Assembly: GCA_905221605.1 (NCBI GenBank)
Contig: CAJNDS010002623.1
Span: 533,501-597,500 of the forward strand
Reading direction: 5' to 3'
Source of the DNA: Symbiodinium natans
Lineage: Eukaryota; Sar; Dinophyceae; Suessiales; Symbiodiniaceae
Length of the DNA: 64,000 bases
Shown: positions 9,399 to 18,546 of the stretch, piece by piece
Layout of the letters: the number at the start of each line of letters is the position of its first letter
Position numbering within the stretch: position 1 is the first letter of the stretch
The notes under the pieces: model-generated
The model's database searches: none
Told to the model about the DNA's origin: nothing
The model's input: the letters and a program-made list of their open reading frames with translations, nothing else
Program-made: the position numbers and the translations under genes

Positions 9399-9933
9399 CT
9401 GCCCTACCAAACCTAGCTAGGCGCCCTAAACCCTAAACTTAAAACCCAAAGGTTTAGGGTTTAGGGTTTAGGGTTTAGGGTTTAGGGTAAGCCTTACCCA
9501 CAACTGCCCGGCAAAAACTCAAATTAAGTGAGGCAAAGGAGAGGTTGGGGGGGGGTCCGGCCTGTGCTTCCTGTGTCTTCAGGGGTCAGGGTTTAGCGCT
9601 TCGGGGGCTAGGGATTGCGAAGGCATTTGCCCTCAACCCTTAACTCGAAAATGTAGGATCCCAAATTTTAAACAAAGCCTCAGGCCGAAAATCCTATACC
9701 TAATCTCGAGTTTAACCCTAATTAACCTCGACCCAAAACTCTGCGTTCCTAACCCCCAAAACCCCGAAAACCTAATCCGTTGGCACACCCCTGGTCTGAG
9801 GTTCCTGTAACCCGGCAGCCGTCACAAGGGTTTGGGGTTTGTAGGTTTTAGGGTTCAGGGTTTAGGGTTTAGTGAACCCTAGACCCTGTTCTCTGAACCC
9901 CACTCCCGGAGATTTCTAACCCGGATTCCCGGA

Positions 9934-9962
9934 CAGAACAAGCCAAAGGAGCTGGAGACGTA
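9934..9962 (+). CDS. Short terminal exon
   Basis: TTCTAACCCGGATTCCCGGACAG (branch-like motif plus acceptor, 9912-9934) then NKPKELET and TAG. Very short, so tentative. Confidence 0.3.
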
Positions 9963-10226
9963 GTGGTAGAGCCTGAGTTAGTTCTGGGGTACTGTCCTGG
10001 AGTTCAGGGTGGTTTAGGGTTTCCGGTTTGGCGAGGCTGAGTGTGTTTGAGTGCGTTGAGCAGGGGCGTAGTGGGAGCGTTCCACGGACATTTTTGGAGG
10101 GGATGGGGGAGTTCGTTTCAGGGCTAAGCTTCGATGTCCAAGCTCAACTTAGGCCCTAAACCCTAAACCCTAAAACCCTAAAACCCTGAACCCTAAACCC
10201 TAAACCCCAAACCCTAAACCCTAGTT

Positions 10227-10399
10227 TTCACTGTACTCATAAGCCCCCTAAGTGGTCACTTCTCCACCTTTTTGGGCTCCTTATTGCAAGGCGGCCCCCC
10301 TAATTTAGGGCACCCAGAAAGGGACCATGATTTAGAGAACGGACCAAGTCCCCGAAGTAGGTTATAAGCGGACTCAGAATTGGGGGTAGAAGTACCCAT
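10227..10399. mobile_element. Family K element K1, interrupted by J1
   Basis: Halves match K2 (57453-57550): CATAAGCCCCC on the left and CCCCGAAGTAGGTTATAAG with GTAGAAGTACCCA on the right. J1 (10254-10345) sits between them, flanked by AAGT on both sides. Confidence 0.6.
10254..10345. mobile_element. Family J element J1, nested in K1
   Basis: 92 bp from GGTCACTTCTCC to AGAGAACGGACC; same family as 54494-54596 and 15638-15692. Confidence 0.6.
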
Positions 10400-10445
10400 A
10401 AACCCTAAACCCTAAACCCTATGAACCTCTAAGTAAGCCCTAAAC

Positions 10446-10544
10446 CATGGCGCACCTAACGATGAAGCCCAAGCCACAAATCTGAATCAGTTCCAGGCAC
10501 AGGTAGAAGCAGGTGCAGATGAAGAGGACATTCAACCTTGTTAG
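10446..10544 (+). CDS. Terminal exon, acidic C terminus
   Basis: HGAPNDEAQATNLNQFQAQ then VEAGADEEDIQPC and TAG. A good acceptor (CAGTTCCAG) inside could shorten it. TTTAGGG follows the stop at once. Confidence 0.42.
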   Translation, partial: HGAPNDEAQATNLNQFQAQVEAGADEEDIQPC

Positions 10545-10652
10545 GGTTTAGGGTTTAGGGTTTAGGGTTTAGGGTTTAGGATTTAGGTGGCTGGAGCAGT
10601 CAAGAACCCCCGCCCAAACCAAAAAAAAACAATGTGAGGCAAAAGGCATATC

Positions 10653-10802
10653 ATGGGCAGTTCTCTACTGCTGGGGGTGAATTCCTTGACGTTGAAGAAT
10701 AGAGAAGCGCAACTTAATCATGTCCTGAAGAAGCTGAACATTTACAGGCAGTTCGCAAAATATTGTGCTGGAGGGGGCATGAAACTCCGACGCCTAGTTT
10801 AA
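10653..10802 (+). CDS. Small intact ORF, 49 aa, or exon
   Basis: ATG to TAA: MGSSLLLGVNSL then REAQLNHVLKKLNIYRQFAK and GGGMKLRRLV. The minus strand is closed in the frames checked. Basic and leucine-rich, no family recognised. Too short to be sure it stands alone. Confidence 0.42.
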   Translation: MGSSLLLGVNSLTLKNREAQLNHVLKKLNIYRQFAKYCAGGGMKLRRLV

Positions 10803-10862
10803 ATTCCTGGTTCTGGTTTGCGGAACTCGAGTAATTGATAACGTGATTTTAAGTTCTCTACG

Positions 10863-11081
10863 ATGCCAAAGACGCAGCCATGCCACATGGAATCGTATCA
10901 GAACACGCATAACGACGATCACAAAATCGCAGCTGCCCCGGCTTTCATCTTCCACAAGCACGAGGCAGCCACCGCGGTACATGTAGTACTCAACCAAACC
11001 CACAAATTCACAGTCCCTGCAACAAGAGAGAACCTAAACCTGAGCATTGAACCCGAAGCCCTAACCAGGATGGGCTACTAG
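10863..11081 (+). CDS. ORF, 72 aa, unknown
   Basis: Starts MPKTQPCHMESYQ and ends EALTRMGY with TAG; no intron needed. The minus strand is also open over most of it, so coding status is weak. Confidence 0.25.
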   Translation: MPKTQPCHMESYQNTHNDDHKIAAAPAFIFHKHEAATAVHVVLNQTHKFTVPATRENLNLSIEPEALTRMGY

Positions 11082-11160
11082 GCCTTATGATCCCCATAGT
11101 CAACCCAATCAAGGGCGCCGTTCTTAAGGACTGTAAGGCATAATGGCCCATCCTTGAAAC

Positions 11161-11256
11161 CAAGCTCCAACAAGAGCTGGGCAGCGCGTAGACCAGGATC
11201 ACGGTCAGGCCAAGTATGTAGGCCGTGTTGAAGGCCTCCGTGAAGGTGCACGGTGA
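11161..11256 (-). CDS. Exon with a transmembrane-type helix
   Basis: 32 codons, phase 0 at both ends: SPCTFTEAFNTAYILGLTV then ILVYALPSSCWSL, GC-ending codons. Acceptor AACTCGGGG-side GTTGTAAG; donor TTG|GTTTCAAGG. The following 11092-11160 looks like a degenerate inverted-repeat element related to family B, probably intronic. Confidence 0.5.
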
Positions 11257-11480
11257 CTTACAACTCGGGGGAAAAAAAGGAGGGTAAGAATGGGTTTAAG
11301 GGGTTGTCATGGGGCAACTCAGCCTTTCCAAACTACCCAAGCCCCATGCTGGAGTTAGGGCGTAGGAGGCGTAGGACTTCGCCTTCACCCTGGGCATGGG
11401 CTCCTAGTTGGGGAGCCCTTTACATACCCTGTACTAGGCTGGCGCTTTCAACCTTCCCTGAACCATGAACCCTAAACGCT

Positions 11481-11653
11481 TCCTAAACAAGATCCTCTTA
11501 AACCCCAAAATGGGAAAATGACTTCCTAAACAAGATCCTCTTAAACCCCAAAATGGGAAAATAGACCTCCTAAACAAGATCCTCTTAAACACCAACATGG
11601 GAAAATAGACTTCCTAAACAAGATCCTCTTAAACCCCAAAATGGGAAAATAGA
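11481..11653 (+). repeat. Four tandem copies of a 43-44 bp unit
   Basis: Units begin TCCTAAACAAGATCCTCTTA at 11481, 11524, 11568 and 11612 and differ by a few bases. Confidence 0.95.
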
Positions 11654-11715
11654 AGTGTCCCAAAGGCCTACCAAGTATCATGCCAAGGAGCCCATGCTTC
11701 AGATAACTCTGGCAG

Positions 11716-11830
11716 GGCTTAGGGTTTAGGGTTTAGGGTTTAGGGTTTAGGGTTTAGGGTTTAGGGTTTAGGGTTTAGGGTTTAGGGTTTAGGGTTTAGG
11801 GTTTAGGGTTTCGGGTTTAGGGCTTAGGGT
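11716..11830 (+). repeat. TTTAGGG array, about 15 units
   Basis: Nearly perfect for over 90 bp, then TTTCGGG variants. Confidence 0.95.
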
Positions 11831-11852
11831 TTCGGGTTTAGGGTTTGGATCA

Positions 11853-11941
11853 TGGCGTCTACTTCGAACCAAGAGAGTTCGGAAGGGAATCGATGCCCTT
11901 GGAGTTAGGGCTGGGGCATCCAGTTCCCTGAGCATGACACC
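11853..11941 (-). CDS. Exon, basic/hydrophobic segment
   Basis: After CCCTAAAAACCAG: GVMLRELDAPALTPRASIPF then RTLLVRSRRHD. The 3' limit runs into heptamers and the donor is unclear. Confidence 0.42.
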
Positions 11942-12019
11942 CTGGTTTTTAGGGCTTAATTTCAGGTTTAGGAAATAGGGCATTGGGGCCTAGGGCCTCG
12001 GGTTGGGGGTTTAGGGTTC

Positions 12020-12118
12020 CTACGCTGGTGTCACGCAGGCCTGGCAGGGCACGGGCCACACTTGGTAGATCAACGGAGCGCACCAGTCCGCAGCCAGATC
12101 TTGCAACGGCGTCGGATC
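12020..12118 (-). CDS. Terminal exon
   Basis: 32 codons and TAG: DPTPLQDLAADWCAPLIYQV then WPVPCQACVTPA. Strong GC-ending codons; acceptor CAGTGGGCGAG|G. Looks like the C terminus of a folded, cysteine-containing protein; family not recognised. Confidence 0.52.
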   Translation of the reverse strand, partial: DPTPLQDLAADWCAPLIYQVWPVPCQACVTPA

Positions 12119-12459
12119 CTCGCCCACTGTGAACCCAAAAACGGGTTTAGGGGTTAGGGTTTAGGGTTTAGGGGGTTCATATAGGGTGGAGTTTTTTTTG
12201 GGGTCTTTTTTTTTTTTTGGGGGGGGGCCTTTTTTTTTTTTTTTTTTTCGATTTCTTGGTTTTCTCTAGGAAAAACCCTACTTTCCTTACATTTTGGACG
12301 GATTTTCTGTCATTTCCCTGAGGTTTTCGTTGGTTTTTCATAGGGAAAAACCTATTTTTTACATTTTGGACGGATTTCCTGTAATTTCCCTTTAGGTTGA
12401 AGCACGCTCTGCACGGCTTAAAAAAAGCGGGGGGGTTGGGGGGGGCGCAGCCCCCCCCA

Positions 12460-14208
12460 TTTGCAAACACAATGCGCACACGATGTTTTTCAACTAGTTT
12501 CTTGGGCTTTAAAGCACGCTTGGTACAGCTTAAAAGAAGCGGGGGGGTTGGGGGGGGCGCAGCCCCCCCCATTTGCAATGCTCACACGATGTTTTTCAAC
12601 TAGTTTCTTGGGCTTTGGAAGCACGCTTGGTACGGCTTAAAAGAAGCGGGGGGGGGGTTGGGGGGGGGCGCAGCCCCCCCCATTTGCAAACACCCTGCTC
12701 ACATGATGGGTGTCAACAAGTTTCTGGGCTTTTTTGAAGCGCTCTGCACGGCTTAAAAAAAAAAAAAAGCGGGGGGGTTGGGGGGGGCGCAGCCCCCCCC
12801 ATTTGCAAACACAATGCTCACACGATGTTTCTCAACTAGTTTCTTGGGCTTTGAAGCACGCTTGGTACGGCTTAAAAGAAGCGGGGGGGGGGTTGGCGGG
12901 GGGCGCAGCCCCCCCCCCCATTTGCAAACACCATGCTCACATGACGGGTGTCAACAAGTTTCTTGGGCTTTGAAGCACGCTCTGCACGGCTTGAAAAAAA
13001 CGAGGTTTTCGTTCGTTTTTCCTAAGGAAACCCTCTTCTGATTACATTTTGGACGGATTTCGTCAAACGTCAAAGCGTACGTTGCTTTTCCTTAGTTTGT
13101 CCTAGGGAAAACCCTATTTGGTTCGTTTTCTTGGTTTCTATCATTCCCTCTATATTTTCATCGGATTCATACTTTTTTTTCAACTAGTTTCTCGGGCTTT
13201 GAAGCACGCTTGGTACGGCTTAACAGAAGCGGGGGGGGGTTGGGGGGGCGCAGCCCCCCCCCCCATTTGCAAACACCCTGCTCACATGATGGGTGTCAAC
13301 AAATTTCTTGGGCTTTGAAGCACGCTCTGCACGGCTTAAAAAAAGCGGGGGGGTTGGGGGGGGCGCAGCCCCCCCCCATTTGCAAACACAATGCACACAC
13401 GATGTTTTTCAACTAGTTTCTTGGGCTTTGAAGCACGCTTGGTACAGCTTAAAAGAAGCGGGGGGGTTGGGGGGGGCGCAGCCCCCCCCATTTGCAATGC
13501 TCACACGATGTTTTTCAACTAGTTTCTTGGGTTGGGAAGCACGCTTGGTACGGCTTAAAAGAAGCGGGGGGGGTTGGGGGGGGGCGCAGCCCCCCGCCAT
13601 TTGCAAACACCCTGCTCACATGATGGGTGTCAACAAGTTTCTTGGGCTTTGAAGCGCGCTCTGCACGGCTTAAAAAAAAAGCGGGGGGGGTTGGGGGGGG
13701 CGCAGCCCCCCCCATTTGCAAACACAATGCTCACACGATGCTTTTCAACTAGTTTCTTGGGCTTTGAAGCACGCTTGGTACGGCTGAAAAGAAGCGGGGG
13801 GGGGGTGGGGGTTGGGGCACAGCCCCCCATCTGCAAACACCCTGCTCACATGATGGGTTTCAACTAGTTTCTTAGGCTTCGGCTGAAAAAAAAGCGGAGG
13901 GGTTGGGGGGGGCGCAGCCCCCCCCATTTGCAAACACAATGCTCACACGATGTTTTTCAACTAGTTTCTTGGGCTTTGAACGGCTTAAAAGAAGCGGGGG
14001 GGGTTGGGGGGTCTGCGCCCCCCATTTGCAAACACCCTGCTCACATGATGGGTGTCAACAAGTTTCTTGGGCTTTGAAGCACGCACGCTCTGCACGGCTT
14101 AAAAAAAAACAAAAAAAGCGGGGGGGTTGGGGGGGGCGCAGCCCCCCCCATTTGCAAACACAATGCTCACACGATGTTTTTCAACTAGTTTCTTGGGCTT
14201 CGAAGCAC
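12460..14208 (+). repeat. Tandem A/B hairpin units
   Basis: TTTGCAA starts at 12460, 12572, 12683, 12802, 12921, 13266, 13379, 13491, 13600, 13715, 13927, 14025 and 14151 (TCTGCAA at 13830). Each unit can fold a strong G/C stem. The many 60-170 aa frames here repeat the same peptide and are artefacts. Confidence 0.9.
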
Positions 14209-14375
14209 GCTTCCTTTCTTCCTTCCTTGCTTCCTTCCTTTCTTCCTTCCTTTCTTCCTTCCTTGTTTCCTTCCTTTCTTCCTTCCCTCCTTTCTTCCTT
14301 CCTTCCTTCCTTCCTTGTTTTCTTCCTTTCTTTCATCCTTCCTTCCTTCCTTCCTTTCTTTCCTTCTTTCCTTCT
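14209..14375 (+). repeat. TTCC/TTTC pyrimidine microsatellite
   Basis: About 165 bp of CTTCC/TTTC units joined directly to the last hairpin unit, inside the composite element. Confidence 0.95.
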
Positions 14376-14830
14376 AAAACGTACCAGAAATAACGCTTTC
14401 CTATGAAACCACAGAGAAATTACTGTTTTTCGTACCAAAAACCACGAAAATGCATCAAATCCTTTAAAAATATGGAGGGAATGGTGGTTTTCTTAGGAAA
14501 AACCAAGAAAATCGACAAAAAAAAAGGCCCAAAAAAAAAAAAAAACCCAAAAAAATAGGCCCTCCGTTCATATACCTTAACACGGAGTATAGTAGTGTGG
14601 GGTACATGACCCCAATTTTTAAGGTTTGTTTAGAAGGACAGTAGGGGTGTGGGTTATCTAGGTTTACGCATTTGGGGGGGCCTACAGGCTTTCCAAATTA
14701 AAGGGTTTCGGGATTTTGGGGTGCAGGGGTGTAGGGTGAAGGGTTTAGGGTTTATTCAGGTTTAGGGCTAAAGGGTGTAGGGTTCAGTGTAGGGTTCAGT
14801 GGGTTTAGGGATGTACCCTAAACCCTAAAC

Positions 14831-15084
14831 TCTAAGCCATTCAAGGGCCAATAGACCTGTGGAGTGAAAGATAGTGAAAGGCAACGTCCTCGCTGGTTCT
14901 GAGTAGGGAATGAGGAATGAGGTACCCTAGATGCCCCTACATATGCCCTTTCAGGGATTATGTAACCCTAAACCCTAAACCCTAAACCCTAAACCCTAAA
15001 CCCTAAACCCTAAACCCTAACATACCCAATCCCGCCATTCCCTACTGAGAACCAAGGGGGAATTCCTGTGATCTTTCAGAGGCC
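14831..15084 (-). CDS. Two short exons flanking element A3
   Basis: 15084-15053 (ASERSQEFPL) starts after GAGGGTTCAG and ends CTTG|GTTCTCAG, the donor being the end of A3. 14856-14831 (VYWPLNGL) starts after CTATCTTTCACTCCACAG and ends GA|GTTTAGGG. The two phases do not join directly, so an exon or an alternative site is missing. Confidence 0.35.
14893..15055. mobile_element. Family A element A3, containing a telomeric array
   Basis: Left end CTGGTTCTGAGTAGGGAATG, right end ATTCCCTACTGAGAACCA. About 57 bp of CCCTAAA units (14964-15020) occupy the middle, flanked by TTATGT and ACATAC. Confidence 0.65.
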
Positions 15085-15299
15085 CTGAACCCTCAACCCT
15101 TCTAAGCCCTGAGCCCTGAGCTTGGCCCTACAACCTAAACCCCCAACTTCAAACCCTCTTACCCTTCTAAACCCTTCGAAACCCTTCTAAGCCCCTCTAA
15201 ACCCCTCTAAACCCTTCTTTGCCCTCCTAAACCCTCCTAAGCCCTCCTCAGTCCTTCTAAGCCCTTCTAAGCCCTAAAAACTTTGCCCGAAACCCAAAC

Positions 15300-15376
15300 A
15301 TTTGAAATGAATTCGGTCTCCTTGATGTCGTGGCAGCGGTCGGGGATGTTCGTGAACCACTTCTTGATGGTGCCAC
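15300..15376 (-). CDS. 25-codon internal exon
   Basis: GTIKKWFTNIPDRCHDIKET then EFISN. Acceptor GTGCACCCCAAG, donor TCAAAT|GTTTGGG (telomere-variant). Highly protein-like with GC-ending codons; family unknown. Confidence 0.55.
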
Positions 15377-15484
15377 CTTGGGGTGCACGGCTCCATGGCG
15401 TTTAAGGTTTGGGGCTTAGGGTTTAGGGTGTTGGGTTTAGAAAGGTTTAGGGAGCCCTAAACCCTAAACCCTAAACCCTTTGAG

Positions 15485-15570
15485 GCAGGCCACCCATGGG
15501 CTTGAAGAAGCCAAGATCCTACTACGCAACCTCCGCCATTTGGGATGATGTATGGTTGGCTCTCAACATG
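15485..15570 (+). CDS. 28-codon exon
   Basis: After CCCTTTGAG|G: RPPMGLKKPRSYYATSAIW then DDVWLALNM. The opposite strand closes. Donor ATG|GTGGTCC, with TTTAGGG 10 bp on. Confidence 0.48.
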
Positions 15571-15637
15571 GTGGTCCCTTTAGGGTTTAGGGTTTAGGGT
15601 TTAGGGTTTAGGGTTTAGGGTTTAGGGTTTAATATTC

Positions 15638-15692
15638 GGGGCCGCCTTATCACAGAGACCTCAAAAGGGACCATAATTGAGAGAAGTGACCA
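15638..15692. mobile_element. Family J right half (J3)
   Basis: AGGGACCATAATTGAGAGAA then GTGACCATA; the left half is replaced by a TTTAGGG array ending at 15632. Confidence 0.5.
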
Positions 15693-15851
15693 TATACATA
15701 TATATGTGTATATATATATATATAGAGTCTTCTAACGGCCGAACTTACAGGGTACGTAGTGCCTCGGCAAACCCGAACCCCTGCCCCCGAAACCCTAAAC
15801 CCCAAGCCTAAACCCTGAACCCTAAACCCTAAAACCTAGTAAGGATGAGGG

Positions 15852-15917
15852 TCACGGAATGATCAGCCAAACCGTCGGAAGGCTGCAGTTTCCAGCCAGG
15901 GTTTTGAGGTGCAGCTT
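15852..15917 (-). CDS. Terminal exon
   Basis: KLHLKTLAGNCSLPTVWLII then P and TGA; acceptor GACCTACAAG. Confidence 0.45.
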   Translation of the reverse strand, partial: KLHLKTLAGNCSLPTVWLIIP

Positions 15918-16306
15918 CTTGTAGGTCGGGGGTTTTATGGGTTTCTAAACCCTAAACCCTAAACCCTAAACCCCAAACCCCAAACCCTAAACCCTGAACC
16001 CTAAACCCTGGGTGGGGGCGGGGGCGTGGTTTTAGGCTTCAGGGAAGTGAAGTAGGGATTTGGGGTTTGGGGGCTTTATGGAATTCAGGTTTATAAGAGA
16101 CTTGTGCTCACACCAAAAAGTCTGAAAGCCTGGGTGTTTCCCGGTGCCTGGGGTTAGAGCTCTGAGTCTTTGCGTCTTTGAAACGAACATAATCATGGGG
16201 TTTGGTATGCCGTGAGCCTAGTAGACTAATTCCCAGGGAATGCTTGGACAGAAGTGCCGCCCTAAATCCGAAACCCTAGACCCTACACCCTGAACCCACC
16301 GCCGCT

Positions 16307-16923
16307 ATGGTTCAGAACTCGTCTGTCTGCACGCTGTGTAAGGACATGCTCATATATATGGATGGGAATCATACAGTGCCTGCACCTTACTGTTCCTCAT
16401 TATCAGGGAATCTTACTATTTGGGGGTCTGGATTATTCAGGCTCCCTCATTTCCGTAAACCTCCCATATGGCTGGGCATGATTACCACGCGTCGGCTTAA
16501 GCGACAGGAAGCACTACTACTATTTGCTTAAGAACCCCAAACAAATACTATTTTTCAATACAAAAACCTAGATTGCCCTTATAAGGAATAACGCTTTTCT
16601 TTTTTTGGTGGGGTTTAGCAAAGAGTAGACGATTGGGATGGCCCCATCATGGCCCAAAGGGTCTATAGAGCTATAAGGGCCTGAAAGGGGTTCCTTTGTA
16701 GTAGCCTCACTACCGGTCTACACATGGTCCCTTGGGGTTTAGGGTTAAGGGTATAGGGGTTTAGGGGATTAGGGGTTTAGGGGTTTAGGGTTTAGGGACG
16801 GATCAAGCAGAGCAACAGAACAGGATGGAATCACCGGGGATGTGCGCGTACAGCAGTGACACCTGTGATGTGCGGCTTTTGGCAGTCCCGAGCCCGACTG
16901 AACTCTACCCACCACCGCACTAA
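16307..16923 (+). CDS. Two-exon small Cys-containing protein, 66 aa
   Basis: Exon 1 16307-16391 starts MVQNSSVCTLCKDMLIYMDG and ends NHTVPAPY; exon 2 16808-16923 reads EQQNRMESPGMCAYSSDTCD then VRLLAVPSPTELYPPPH and TAA. The split codon (1+2 nt) agrees. The 416-nt intron begins GTTCCTCATT in element G1, also contains F1 and heptamers, and ends GACGGATCAAG. The CxxC followed by an amphipathic stretch recalls the start of saposin-type domains, but with four Cys and no signal peptide visible this is only a hint. The start is the first ATG after a stop in frame; earlier exons cannot be excluded. Confidence 0.5.
16392..16473. mobile_element. Family G element G1 (intronic)
   Basis: GGGAATCTTACTATT then CTCATTTCCGTAAACC; also at 61561-61632, 36519-36680, 33320-33361 and, inverted, 54146-54215. 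Its first bases supply the GT of the 16307-16923 intron. Confidence 0.6.
16517..16628. mobile_element. Family F element F1 (intronic)
   Basis: Ends CTACTATTTGCTTAAGAACC and (reverse complement) CTACTCTTTGCTAAACCCCA; copies at 28329-28439 and 48738-48824, arm at 61506-61527. Confidence 0.6.
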
Positions 16924-17133
16924 ACACCCAAATCCCCCCTAAGCCCTGTGTAAGCCCTAAACCCGAAACCCCTAAACCCCAAACCCCGAACCCTAAGCCC
17001 TAGCCTCTGTGGGTTTAAGGGTTTAGGGGTTTAGGGTTTTAGGGTTTAGGGGTTTAGGGGTTTAGGGGTTTAGGGGCGGGCAGTGAAGGGTTTGTATAGG
17101 GTGTAGACGGTGCTGGCCCCAAACCCTGCACCC

Positions 17134-17154
17134 TGAACCTTCGGGCCCAGGTCT
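17134..17154 (-). CDS. Possible 21-nt microexon
   Basis: TLDLGPK between GGGGACTGCCAG and AAG|GTTCAGGG. Tiny, so weak. Confidence 0.25.
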
Positions 17155-17198
17155 AGAGTCTGGCAGTCCCCGGGTGTTTAAAGGGGTGAGTTTAGGGT

Positions 17199-17302
17199 TT
17201 AGGGTATAGGGTTTAGGGTTTAGGGTATAGGGTTTAGGGTTTAGGGTTTAGGGTCTAGGGTTTAGGGTTTAGGGTGTTGGGTTTAGGGTTTAGGGTTTAG
17301 GA
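17199..17302 (+). repeat. TTTAGGG array with TATAGGG variants
   Basis: About 14 units, several TATAGGG, one TCTAGGG. Confidence 0.9.
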
Positions 17303-17326
17303 GCCACTGGAGTCTCTGCACACAAG

Positions 17327-17599
17327 TTGTGCAGGTGACCACCCTCACTCACATCCAGGCCTTTGGTGTCGTTGGGCTTAGGGCTAAAACCTAAACCCTA
17401 AACCCTAAACCCTAAACCCTAAACCCTAAACCCTAAACCCTAAACCCTAAACCCCACGTGAAGGTTCATGAGTGCTTGTGAATGGGGGTTCTAAGTAGGG
17501 CAACTATATCTACGACAAGGTGATCACCTTACACCTACCCAGAACCTTCAAAGCAAGGGCCTCAAAGGCTCCAACGCCTACTTCCTATACTCCCCTTAG
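17327..17599 (+). CDS. Two-exon 3' end of a gene
   Basis: Exon 17327-17370 (VQVTTLTHIQAFGV) ends GTC|GTTGGG; exon 17543-17599 (NLQSKGLKGSNAYFLYSP, TAG) follows ACCTTACACCTACCCAG. Both phase 0. The 172-nt intron holds a CCCTAAA array (17392-17454), antisense to the gene. The minus strand of exon 1 is also open. Confidence 0.42.
17392..17454 (-). repeat. CCCTAAA array
   Basis: Nine near-perfect units. Confidence 0.95.
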
Positions 17600-17607
17600 A
17601 ACCGTAG

Positions 17608-17675
17608 CCTAAACCCTAAACCCTAAACCCTAAACCCTAAACCCTAAACCCTAAACCCTAAACCCTAAACCCTAA
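17608..17675 (-). repeat. CCCTAAA array
   Basis: Nearly ten perfect units. The next island (17676-17752) is open on both strands: on + SFNTVLKPK after CCTTGCCTCCAG, on minus a frame ending at AGG|GTTTAGG. Confidence 0.95.
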
Positions 17676-18494
17676 TTCCGAAGGGGGCTAGAGTTTCCTT
17701 GCCTCCAGCTTCAACACCGTCTTGAAGCCGAAGGTTTTGAAGACTTGCTGATACCTGCAGCTTAAGTTTAGGGTTTAGGGTTTAGGGTTTACGGTTCAGG
17801 GTTCAGGGTGTAGGTTTTAGGGTTTAGGGTTTAGGGTTTAGGGATTAGGTTTAGGGTTTAAGGTTGAAGGTTCAGGGGCTTTCTCATTGCTACTAATTAA
17901 GGCAGCCCACTAAGTTTAAAGTTCGAAGTCAGCAAGGTCTTTGGGGCTGGCCCCATCCGGGCTACGGACTCTGGACCTCTTGGGTTCGGGAGTTTTACGG
18001 TTGTATCATGGTTTTCCCTACTACCCCCCTCTCTACAACCCCACTAGATTCCCCCCATAAACAACCTCAATTAGGCTTAAGTATCCTTGAATAGCCTTCA
18101 CTATGGAGGGAACCTAGGGCCGGGTAGTAGGGAACCCATGATTGTAGGGCTTCAGGATTTAGAAACCGGCCCCCTTTGATGCCTGCTATTCCTTATGACT
18201 TCCATAAACCCTATGAACCCTCCAAACCCTCTAAACCCCATGTATTACTCTGCCTGGTCCTCTCTGGCCAAAGCTTTTCGCGTCTCCGGACCCGGGTTGC
18301 GATCTAGAAAGGCCTTAGGCCCTAAACTCTAAACCCTAAACCCTAAACCCTGAACCCTGAACCCTGAACCCTAAACCCTAAAACCTAAACCCTAAACTAG
18401 GAGACCCTTCAAGGGCCCGCAACATGCAGGTAGAACCTCAAAACCTAACCCAGATCTCAAAGGGGCATGCCCGAAGGTAGTCCATGGCGAGGGT

Positions 18495-18516
18495 CCCTAA
18501 ACCCTAGGGTTTAGGG
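18495..18516. repeat. Perfect telomeric palindrome
   Basis: CCCTAAACCCT joined head-to-head to AGGGTTTAGGG, no spacer, at the switch from C-strand to G-strand units. Confidence 0.95.
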
Positions 18517-18546
18517 TTTAGGGTTTAGGGTTTAGGGTTTAGGACC

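Larger units (their letters stand above)
12174..14577. mobile_element. Composite foldback-like element with internal G/C-hairpin tandem units
   Basis: The outer ends are imperfect inverted repeats: left GGTTCATATAGG, T-run, GGGG, T-run, GGGCC, T-run, TCGATTTCTTGGTTTT; right end has the same order reversed (to 14577). Inside are about 14 units of 105-120 bp, each with GCGGGGGGGTTGGGG, GGCGCAGCCCCCCCC and TTTGCAAACAC. Two subtypes tend to alternate: A (AATGCTCACACGATG, CTTGGTACGG) and B (CCTGCTCACATGATG, CTCTGCACGG). A 190-bp interruption (12993-13180) repeats the end sequence ATTTTGGACGGATTT. No transposase seen. Confidence 0.7.

Noticed and set aside
12177-14438. Many 60-170 aa frames with repeated GGAQPPPFAN or PPPTPPAFF peptides
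   Set aside because: Translations of the tandem hairpin units and TTCC tract in all frames; no codon bias.
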